From Mesostigma viride (Eukaryota > Streptophyta > Mesostigmatophyceae > Mesostigmatales > Mesostigmataceae), in contig RPFO01000406.1 of NCBI GenBank assembly GCA_009746045.1, forward strand, positions 1,804,030-1,856,613: 52,584 nucleotides of DNA, written 5' to 3'. Shown here piece by piece: positions 20,201-31,000 of the stretch. The position numbers and the translations under genes were made by a program. The notes under the pieces were generated by a model, which saw only the letters and a list, made by a program, of their open reading frames with translations, ran no database searches and had not been told where the DNA came from. How positions within the stretch are numbered: the first letter of the stretch is position 1; each line of letters begins with the position of its first letter.

Positions 20201-23200
20201 GGGCCCTGCTCGCAGCGCCCGGCGTGGATGTGAACCTGGTGGGGTGGCACACGGGGTTGCGCCTGCGCGTGACACCTGTAGCCGTGGCGGCGGCCAGGGG
20301 CCACCTGGACGTCATGCGCGCGCTTCTGGACGCCGGCGCGGTGACGTCAGCGTACGAAGACGATTGGTTCATGCAGGAATGGAGTGAGGGGGGGGCAGAC
20401 GGTCTGTTCATGGAGCCTGATGCAAGGTTCCAGCGGCTCACGCGCATCTTGCCGGTGCCTGCCGTGCTGGCAGCCACGGTTGGGCGACAGCTGGCATGCG
20501 TCACCGCGCTGGTGAGGGAGTACGGCGCCAGCCTTAGCATGGGCACGCAGGAGACGGCGCACGTGCTGGGCCATCTCGACCCGCTGGCTCATGCGGTCAA
20601 GTCCCGCTACCCGCTGGACTTTGTCACCGCGCTGGTGGAAATGGGGGCGGACCCGCGGGCGTGCGATGCCCTCTCGCTCGCGTGCTTGGCCGCACGCCCT
20701 GGGAAAGCGGGCGATGTGGCGATGGTCGACTATCTCCTTGCGTGGGAGTCGAGAGGCGGGCTTCAAGTGGAGACGAGGGCCAGGGCGCGCCGAGCGAGGA
20801 AGCTGCGTCCCTCGGAGACCTTCCGACTGCACCCATTCTCACTTAGCATCGATGTCATAAAAAAACTGCTGGCGGCTGGGTGGGACATCAATACCGAGCA
20901 ATATGGCTACTGGCCCAAGGTGCCGGGTGCGAGCACTTTTCTCGAACACGCGTGCTCGCACCTGGCTGACCACGCGGCGTCCCATTCGCTAGCATTAGTG
21001 CGGTTCCTGTTGGACCAGGGGGCGCGCGCGGGGTTGTCGCAGGCGCTGCTGGCGGTGTGCCGCACCGCCAGGCCAGGGAAGGGGAGCACGGACAAGGGGC
21101 AGGACAAGGGGGGCAAGGACGGGGAGGGCCAAGAAGGGGATGGGGGGGTTGGCCTCGGGGGAGCTTCTTGCGAAGCGATGCCCACCGGTAGCGTCGGCGG
21201 GGAGAAGGCTGATGGGTGTATTAGTGGTGGGAAGGGCAAGGCCATGCTGGTGGAGGAGGCGGAGGCAGAGGGAGGCATACACGATGATGGGGAGCTGAGC
21301 GACACCGTGGCCAAAGTGGTCGAAATGTTGCTGTCGGTGGCCGCGCCGCCTGCTGCGACACCGCCTGCCCCCCTTCCCAGGGCGGCTGCCCCACCGGCCC
21401 AAGCAGCCCCGCCGGTCGGGCGGACCATCATGACGCGGAGTGGAGCGGCGGGCAAGGCCTCCTCTGATACTGCCGCCGGCATGGCCAGTGACAGCAACAA
21501 GCATGTGGCCGCGACGAGTGCTGCCACGGGTGGCGTTAGCAGCAGCCAAGTGGCCGGGTCCCGCCGAGTGGCCCTCACGATGAAGATGGTGGATGGGCGG
21601 GAAGGGAAGAACGCGCTGATTCACGCGTGCGGCAACGGCCACATGGGTGCCGTACGTCTGCTGCTGGCTGCCGGGTTTGACCCGAACTTTGCAGGTGAGC
21701 CGATGCGTGTGCAAGCGATGATGGGTTGAACCTCCTCACCCACTGGCATGGTTGTGTCTTGGACCACCAACCAGTGAAGCAGATACTCAAGTACCTGTGG
21801 AGGCACCGGAGACGCTGTAATAGCCAACAACTAATAACACAGTAATTAGTTCTAGTAATTTATTTTGGAAAAAAACGTTGTAGGTGTCTGGTTTTCCTAT
21901 CATGGAGGGGAGAAACCAAGTGTTAAATCCTCTCTTGAACGCATGCAACGCCCTAGACAGGTCGTACAAGCAAGGCAAATGTTGGGGCAGAGGCCAAGCT
22001 AGCCAAATGCTGTTACTGGATGGGCCTCTCAAATGGCCTTTAGAGCATAACACGGCACGGCAAAATGTGCATAGTTGACTGACAGACTGCAGAAGTGCAT
22101 GCATGCTTTCTCTACATACTCCCGAGCCAAGCTGGCCCCTATAGCAAGCTATCGTGCCCACACCCTGCCTACATCCTGCCATTGTGCCTAGTTGCATGCC
22201 CAGACTCTTCTCTGTGGGTCTCAGCGACGCATCGCTGCCGGTGTATCGCCACGCCATCGCTACAGGCAGTGCTATGGAACAGGGGCTGCCTTGCTACATG
22301 GCGGCGGATGGATTTGATTGCTCACACGGTGGCCCCACATCAAGTTGTGCACTGCATGCAGATGATACGGCACCATGACTTCACGAGAAGTTCGTATGCG
22401 GGCCACCTGCACGGACACACCTGCGTGCAGCCACCCGAAGCAAAGTTTCCTTGACATTTGTTTTTTTTGTTTGTGCCTAGTATTTTCATGGTCTCGCTAC
22501 CTGGGGCCACTTACAAGGGTCCCTGCCTCGGTGCACCTTGTTGCGACATTTGCCATTGCCTCTGCTGTCCCCGTACACTCGCTCTCCCACCCAGGTGGGT
22601 TCCAGGGCCCCCAGTGGGGCGGCACGCCGCTGCTGGAGGCGGTCACCCACGGCCACGCCGACGTGGTCGCACTTCTTCTGGCATCCGGCGCCTGCACGGA
22701 TGGGCTCCTCTACACCCACGAATACGGCCGACGGCGCGTTGATTCCGTTCAAAGTGGGCGTGAGATCGAGCTTGTGTCCTTCGCGGATCGAAGCTGGTTC
22801 GAGCCGGGGTACATCCACTGCAAGTGCAAGCATCCCACCAGCCCGCTGGTGGCGGCGGCCAGTGTGTGTGATGCACACTGCCTGCGGCTATTATTAGAAG
22901 CTGGCGCCGACCCCCACACGCGCGACTGCTGCGGCCACCTGGCCATGGACTTGCTTGGGCTGGGCGAGGCAAGGAAGCGCGAGCAGCGGGCAATACGACG
23001 AAGCGAAGGGGGGGCAGAGGACCTGCACAGGGACACGCACGCGTGCCTGGCAGTGATGCTACAGCACGGCACACGGACGGACATCGCTGGGGGCACGAGC
23101 ATTTCGGTGGACCGGTGGGTTCTTGACTCCTTCCTCTGGCGGTGTGTGGACGACGGAAATGCCGAGGGCATCCGCTCCCTTATCGCGCTGGGGGTGGACA

Positions 23201-24003
23201 TTTTTGCGTGCCACGGCGGCCGCAGGCACGGCTCCTATAAAGGCAGCGTGCTCTCCCTCGCGGTGTACAGTCCGGCAGGCCGTCGCATGCTGCCGCTTCT
23301 GCTCTCTGCCCCTGGTGCTGACCCTGAATGGAGGGGGCCTTCCGGGCGGGCATCCCCCCCTCTTCCCTCGCTGGCGCGTTTCTTTCGTCAGTATGAGGCG
23401 TACGAGTCCGCGCTGGATGCGGCCAAGGTGCTACTGTGCGCGGGGGCGTCGCCGGTTGGGGTGGACGACCAGGGTCGTACGCCACTGCACATAATTCTAC
23501 TGCCGGAGATGTTCAGCAGCGATGAGAGCGAGGAGGAGGTGACGCGCGCTCATGAGGCGCTGGCGACACTCCTCATCGTCCACAGCAACGACGCGGAGAG
23601 TGCGCCCTGCGAGAGGCATGGGACGCCGCTGGAGTTTGCGCGCCAGGTGGCAGAGGACCCTGTTGCGGCATATCCAACGTTCCGGGTCATGATCGGCCGG
23701 GACGACCGTGAGTGGGCGCGCGGACAGGTGGTGGCAGCAAAGCGGGCAGCCACGCGGGTGCTGCATGTATTGGAGCGTGCAGAGGAGATCCGGGAAGAGG
23801 TCCGGCGGCAGGCGCGGTGGGCGCGGCGCTGGCCCTACTTGCGGCTGCGTGAGCTGGCGCAGAGAGGGCGAATGGAGATCCGCTGCAGTCAGGGTCCGGG
23901 GAGGTCATTCAATGTCACAGAAAATGACGCCCTGGCTTGCCTGCGATGGATGTGCGAGGTGGCTCCGCAAGACATTGCTGTCAATGTAATCAGCTGCATT
24001 TAA
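17201..24003 (+). CDS. Ankyrin-repeat protein, three exons
   Basis: Exons 17201-17506, 19301-21694 and 22595-24003. Donors are CCG|GTAAGT and CAG|GTGAGC, acceptors CGCAG|GCG and CCCAG|GTG. Each junction falls inside an ankyrin repeat and restores it: ALHEAVKAGHDNP joins ALSLVEALLSSGADPN, and LLLAAGFDPNFA joins GFQGPQWGGTPLLEAV. Other repeats include WSPLHSAADAGDLAMTRALL, VAVAAARGHLDVMRALLDAG, VAAASVCDAHCLRLLLEAGA and GRTPLHIILL. Between repeats 2 and 3 lies an Asp/Glu/Gly-rich acidic stretch (19520-19960); a Gly/Ala/Pro-rich linker follows near 21080-21580. One frame change falls at an 11-G run (19834-19844), probably a missing G. Total about 1,370 residues. Ankyrin repeats bind proteins; the partner is unknown. 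The ATG at 17201 is one of several in frame (17009 is another). Confidence 0.75.
18475..18537. repeat. 19-bp tandem repeat in ankyrin intron 1
   Basis: Three copies of ACGCATGTCGAATAAGGGC (one with GAATGAGG) plus a partial fourth, inside the 1.79-kb intron 17507-19300. The rest of the intron has no recognisable gene. Confidence 0.85.
21695..22594 (+). other. Ankyrin gene intron 2
   Basis: 900 bp, GTGAGC...CCCAG, phase 1. Stop codons in the exon frame soon after the donor confirm it is not coding. No repeats or other genes seen. Confidence 0.7.
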
Positions 24004-25004
24004 GCGGAGCCAAAACCCGCCTATGAGGCGGCGCAGCATGCGCATTGTGTCAGCTCCCGCAGTTGGGCCTGCACCATGATGCAGAAAGAGTTTTCTATGG
24101 CCGGCTCGCTCGAGGCAGTGAGAGAAGCTGGGGCTCCCTCCCTCCTCGCTGTGTACAGGGTTGAAGGTTCCTTTAATAGTAACCACATGATGTGCAGTCT
24201 ACGTGGTTAGGGTGATCCGGATCGACATGTCGTCTTTCATGCAGGCTTGAAGACTAGCTGCTGATAAATGAAAATAAATTGGTGTAGAAGTTTTGATTGT
24301 GGTGCTCAATTGGACATTCGACTCTTGGCGGAAAGAACGGGTGTGCGTTTACACAAACTTGCGGCTTGATGCCTCGATCCCAAAAGATACAAGCGCCCCT
24401 ATATAGTTGAACGGTGCGCCTTAAACTTTGATTGCTGATCACGTACATAGTGCTTGGCCAGCCGTGCCTACGCTGGTCACAATGGCCACGCACAGATCGA
24501 TGACACATGCACGCGCCATGCATGGTCTGAATGGCTCGGTACTTTCTTGCACGTGTTGTCGTGGATCGTGGTCATGCAGACAAGCAGGGTGATGTGAAAT
24601 CACAATGGTCAATACATAATAATACGCAAACGAATACCAGCAACGTACATCGTCGAGGCAAGCAGCAAACAGTCAACAAGCTACGTATATCCAAGTACTC
24701 TACACAACTGAGAAAAACTGCAATCAATCTGTAATATGTCAAAAGGCATGCACCGCCTCATCAACACAAGCATATCAAGAACAAGAAGCACGTAACATCA
24801 TTCGATGGAGACATCACACGTAACATCATACGTAATACTATCACACGTAACATCATACGATGGAGACATCACACTAGCCACACGTGGTATGCATGGCTTT
24901 TGAGCCAGCAAACTCATACGCTCAAATAACTATCATATTTATGGCATTCAGCCCCATGCGCAATATTCGTGCAACACATGGGCACTTAAGACACGTCCGT
25001 CATT
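24004..25004. other. Intergenic region between convergent ankyrin and Argonaute genes
   Basis: About 1 kb of AT-richer DNA with no gene. The element CACGTAACATCAT with CGATGGAGACATCACA nearby is repeated around 24789-24876. Both 3' UTRs must end here; no clear poly(A) signal was assigned. Confidence 0.6.
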
Positions 25005-28000
25005 CTAACAGTAAAACATGACCTCTTGGAGATTTTGCTTCACAGGCGGCAGCTGCACTGCCGGCTGAGTCTCCCCAGAACCCGACCTGGACGATCCCGC
25101 ATCGGAATACGACTCCTCCTTGTCCATGTACACGCGGGCGCGGTAGGCCGCCAGGTGCGCGTAGTAGACGGGCGGGACGATTGACACGGACCGCGTGCAC
25201 CGCGCGAACGTATAACAAAGCGCATTCGTGAGCTCCTGGATGTCGTCCGCGCCAAACCCGTTCTCGTCCCACAGAATGGTGTAGTGCGTGGGCTTGGCGG
25301 TGCCCTGCAGGCCCACGTGTGCCGTGAGATAGAAGTCATGCTCCACGGGGTGGCACACGTCACGGTCCACCACGAGGCCCGGCTTTACGTTGCCCGATCT
25401 TCCTGCACAGGTCTGCGAGGGGTTGCTAGGGTCCTTCGGGCAGAACCGCGTGTGGTGCCGCTTGCGAGCCACGATGAACGTCACCCGCGGGCAGTACTCT
25501 CCTTGCGGGGGCAACGCCTTGCACGCGGCACGGATTGCTGTGAGCTCCTTCACCAGCACCGCCCGGAACTCGCCCTCCGACACCCCGTCGCGGTAGAAGA
25601 TGATGCGGCTCGGCCTGAGGCCGCTGTATGCGTAGAACTTGAGCAGGTGGTCGTATACAAACCCCTCATGTTTTTCAACCCCATCATCGCCCTTGGCAAG
25701 CGTGTAGAGCCCCTCGATCACCTCCTTGCGAGCGTCCTGCTTACCCATGGCCGCGCGGTAACGGGTCACGTGGGGCCAATCCATGGATGCGACGACCGCC
25801 GCGACCGATGGCACTCCGGGCGCAAAACCTTCCACACGGACAAACCCAGTGCCAGCGAAGAGGCCACAAGTAAAAATAAGAAATATACCACGATGCCATA
25901 GCGATGCCGACAAAATGGTGGCGGTACGAGGGCTTCGGTGGATAAGCACGCTGCCCCCCCAACGTGCCGTCCAATCTGGCGCGATCGATCATGCCTGGGA
26001 ACATCTACAAAAATCCATGCAGGCTCATGGTTGTCGTGGCGACACATGGACTGAAGGCAGGGCCTGTGGCGTAGAGGACCACTTCGGCAGCAGACAAAGC
26101 AACGGTTGTCTATAGCATATGCGCTTTCTTGTTTTCCCTTGTGTGCCACCTACCCAGTACACATCAGATGTGCAATGGCAGACAAGGCATCCCCATTCAC
26201 ACAATCATGCGCCATCCATCCTAGTAGGGTACTGCTTGCACCCATGCGCCACCAATCCTTGCAGCCTACTCCTTCAACCATGCGCCACCAACCCTTGCAG
26301 CGCACTCCTTCACGCTTAACCCTAGCTACTTGCCCCTTGAGCCATGGGAGTGATGGGGGGCCCAGGGAAGGCGAGAAATCTCTAAATTCGTAACACATTA
26401 ATGCGCCAATGCCCCCATGCCCCCATGCCCCCATGCCCCCATGCCCCCATGCCCCCATGCCCCCATGCCCCCATGCCCCAATGCCCCAATGCCCCAATAC
26501 CTAATGCCAAAATGCCACAAGTGCTGCACGACAATTATATACACCCACAACAGCGGCCCCAGAAGCTGTACCTGAAAGTAGTTAACACAAAACATTTCAC
26601 CGTGCAGACCACATACGCGTACCTCTGGCACGTGCATGTGATTAGCGAGCGATCTTTATTTCATATTTATTGATATGATGAGCAAGCCATCTATACGTAT
26701 ACTACTATAAAATATTTATGTATACGATGAGCAAACGATCCCCATGTCCCACACGCGAGCCGGCATTCCCTACCACCCTGAGCTGAGTCGTTGTCGTCGT
26801 TGTCGTCGTTGTCCGGAACACACACGCTGCTACCGAAATGTTGACACACCCGCTATTCATCCACGAAAGACGGGACGTACCGGTGGGATGCACCACGTCG
26901 GCGCCGAAGATTATGGTCGGCTCCTGCGCCAGAAGCGAGGGGCCTGGAGGGTTGGGGCGGAGCGGTCCCGGTGGGAACAGCGCCACGTTGCACCCGCCCG
27001 CCTTGACGTTCATTTTTAGCGCGACGTTGGCCAGGTACTGAGCCATCCCCTTTCTTGCCATCTTGTCCTTGATCTTGTCTGCAGTCACGACCTGCGTGAC
27101 GACGCCCAGCTCGGTCTCGCACACACGCTTGATCATCGCGTACTCAGTCGAGCGCTTCTCGTCCAACACGATGACCAGGAGCTGGCGTCCCACGGGATGG
27201 AGCAATCCATAGCGATACGACAAGAGAAGGGCAAGTGGGGACGAGAGAGGGCGCACGGACGAAGAGGGAAGACAGAAGATTTGAGAGGGTGAGGATGTCT
27301 TGGTGCCAGCATGGAAGGGCTAGAGACTCCGTCATTTGGTTTAGATTCGTCATCATTGTGCCGCATCACTAGCATCCCATGCAGGTAGATGGACGGTGCC
27401 GACCAGATGCGGGTACCTTCTTCTCCCATTGTTGTATACCTTAGCCCGCAGGCGGTGCATGGGCTAAATCTTGTCAATAACCACCTATTAGGGCTGCCTG
27501 CCATGCTTGACTCCGCTCCATTCTTGCCTGTGATAGGTGCCTACAACCGTGCTCCCCCACTGCAGTGCCTGTGGTCTGGGTGCCAACAGAAGCGATCGCG
27601 GGCAGAACACCCAGCGTGATCACGGCAGTACGCCCACACAGAAGATGATGGAACCAGGCACGAGATGGCCACATGGTTGGGGAACGGGTTGGATAAAAAA
27701 AGTTAGGGCGAAAGACAAGGCCACAGAGTTCACAATCCCAAAGCCAAAAGCTGATGATAGGGCCTGCGATGCCTGCGACCATGCGAGGGCTAGAACCCGT
27801 GCAATAAGGCTGGGATAAGCACATAGATTCACAGCAGGGGTTCCATCCATCTGCTCAACGGCGGGTCACGCATTCGCCGACAACCAACCATGACGACATC
27901 ATACTCCAGCAAGCCAACAACTCCTTGCTTTCAAATATTGGAGCACGAGCAGCGCCCTATAAAGTTTACATAATTTCTAATTTTTTTCTTTAATAACTAA

Positions 28001-31000
28001 TTTTTAAGTAACTTTTTTAAAATTTACCCTTCTGCATTAACTATTTTATTAATATTATTATATTATTTGAGAATTAAATGATATCTTTATTAATAACTTC
28101 TTTTAATTTTAGCCTCCCTCCCTCCCTCCCTCCCTCCCTCCCTCCCTCCCTCCCTCCCTCCCCCTCCCTCCCTCCCTCCCTCCCTCCCTCCCTCCCTCCC
28201 TCCTCCCTCCCTCCTCCCTCCCTCCCTCCCTCCTCCCTCCCTCCCTCCCTCCCTCCCTCCCTCCCTCCCTCCCTCCCTCCCTCCCTCCCTCCCTCCCTCC
28301 CTCCCTCCCTCCTCCCTCCCTCCCTCCCTCCCTCCCTCCCTCCCTCCCTCCCTCCCTCCCTCCCTCCCTCCCTCCCTCCCTCCCTCCCTCCTCCCTCCCT
28401 CCCTCCCTCCCTCCCTCCCTCCCTCCCTCCCTCCCTCCCTCCCTCCCTCCCTCCCTCCTCCTCCCTCCCTCCCTCCCTCCCTCCCTCCCTCCCTCCCTCC
28501 TCTCCCTCCCTCCCTCCCTCCCTCCCTCCTCCCTCCCTCCCTCCCTCCCTCCCTCCCTCCCTTGAGGGCCTTAAAGGGCCTGGATGTAAAAATGTAGCCC
28601 TTCCTTTCCTCCTTCCTAACACCGATATTCCTTGATTCCCCCCGTACCTCCAAGTTTATCCAAGTCGGTACCGGCTCCCCTCGGCGAAGAAACTCGGCCG
28701 GGATGGCCGTCCGTGCCCTTTCCACCACCTGCCGCACGCACGCCTCCGCCGCTGTTATCTTTCCATCCGCCACCGGCGGCACAACGGGCGGGCCCATGAG
28801 CATGCCCATTTTAACGCACATCTCAACAAGACCTTGCAAGAAACCATGGAAGTCGCGTTCGTGGAAATTCTTGTCCAGATTCAGTGCGGTCCACTTGTTG
28901 ATGGTCGCGCCCTTCAGCAGGCGGCGGTTCACCATGTTCCACTGGCCCCCCGCCGGCGCCACCTGGGCGTCTTCGTAGTAGAGCGGCGGCGGGTCAAGCA
29001 CGCGGGCACGCGCGGTGACGGGTTCCAGGTTCACCCCCAGCGAGAAGCTCTGCATGAACGGTTCGTCGGTGCCCAGTCGGCAATGGGCCATCATGCGGGA
29101 CAGCTCACGGAAGCGGTCCTGGGGGGCCGAGCGCGTGACCTGGGCCTCCATCATCTTTTTAATTTGGGCGTCGTTCAGTCGGACAAGGTTGCGCTGGCCT
29201 GGACGTATGTGGAGCACCTCGGGGGGGAACAGCTGGTTGCGTTCCTCCGGGCCAACCTGCGACATGCCCTCACACGACCCACACCCCACATCCCACATCC
29301 CACATCCCACATCCCACATCCCACATCCCACATCCCACATCCCACATCCCACATCCCACATCCCACATCCCACATCCCACATCCCACATCCCACATCCCA
29401 CATCCCACATCCCACATCCCACATCCCACATCCCACATCCCACATCCCACATCCCACATCCCACATCCCACATCCCACATCCCACATCCCCCATCCCACA
29501 TCCCACATCCCACATCCCACATCCCACATCCCACATCCCACATCCCACATCCCACATCCCACATCCCACATCCCACATCCCACATCCCACATCCCACATC
29601 CCACATCCCACACCCCACATCCCACATCCCACATCCCACATCCCACATCCCACATCCCACATCCCACATCCCACATCCCACATCCCACATCCCACATCCC
29701 ATACCCCACACCCCACATCCCACATCCCACATCCCACACCCCACATCCCACATCCCACATCCCACATCCCACATCCCACATCCCGCATCCCGCATCCCAC
29801 ATCCCACATCCCACATCCCACATGACACCCGAGGTGGTCACAGGGAAGCCGACGCGCGCGGGAGGGCAGGCCGGGTCACCACCCAGCACATATAATTAAA
29901 CCCACCACGCACATAGGGAGGGAGGAAGCAAGCGGCAGCCAAGCTGCGGCAGCATGGCTGGGGGAGCGCTGGGATGCTGACGAATGTCTTCCCAAGTCAA
30001 CCGTGGAGCCCTTGGGTAGTGGAATCGGGAGATAGTTACCCTAGCTGATGTGGAAGCCCTACCTTGGCAGGAAACAAGTGGAGCAAGCGATGGCGGCCGC
30101 TTGTTGCATGGATGGAGTAGAGGCGTCAAGGGTTAGGCCCCTGACAGCATGACATTTTCCCGCATAGCCCCCTCTGCCCCCCCCTTCCCCCCCAAAGCCC
30201 ACCTTCCTGCCTTGCAGCCTCCCCTTCTCAGACTCCCAAAGCAGACGTTGACCACCATCTCTCTCCCCCCCCCTCCTCCAAAGCAGATGAAACGCCGTAC
30301 CTAAACTGACCTGCGTGGCGGTTGCGCTTCCCTTTTCCTCCAGTGTCCATCCATGTCCCCTGGCTAAGAAAACAAAATGAGATCACAGTCATCACACCCA
30401 CGGCAGTGTCTCACCTGAATGCATGGCAGCCTCGGAAACCTCAGTTTGATATGCTTGATGTTCTCAAAGTAGTACTGGACGGTGATCCACTGCCCGTCGC
30501 ACTCGAACGTGGCCTCCCCCGGCGTCACCCTTTCGATGCCCCGTATCTTGTACACTCTTGTGCTGCCGTACGTAACCCCGACCTTGAGGTTTTTTATCCG
30601 CGCCGCGACCTTCATGCGTTCGTACGGCGACAGCCCGCGCTCCAGCGTGGCCTCATTGGGCTTGCCAAGGGTTTGCGCCATGAACTGGACCAGGGGCAGC
30701 GGGGCCACCATGGTGGTGGCCACCGTGTCCACGTTGAGGCTGGGAGCGGGGGGGCGGAGGAGGAGGGGGGGGGAGGCAGGGAGTGGAAGGGACAGAGGGG
30801 GCAGGAGTGAACGCGATGCGATAAAGAGAAAAGAGGGACCAGAGAGGGCATGAATGCTTTTCTTAGGGGGGCAAGAAGGGAGGTCGAAGGACGCGGGGGT
30901 TGGGGAAGTGAGGCTATTGCAGCTACAGTCGCTGATGAAGGAGTTGAGACGGCTCCTGGTCCCCGCCCTACGCAGCCATGGGAAAAGATACGGGGTCAGG

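Noticed and set aside
20907-21714. Antisense ORFs of 220-240 codons over ankyrin exon 2
   Set aside because: GC-rich shadow frames; the plus strand encodes ankyrin repeats joined by good splice sites.
29280-29820. Interstitial telomere repeat
   Set aside because: The 7-bp unit TGGGATG is not a known green-lineage telomere repeat (TTTAGGG or TTTTAGGG). It sits in an intron.
28074-29889. Very long minus and plus ORFs (up to about 600 codons) over 28.1-29.9 kb
   Set aside because: They arise because the CCCT and CCCACAT arrays lack stops in several frames. Only 29256-28648 is a real Argonaute exon.
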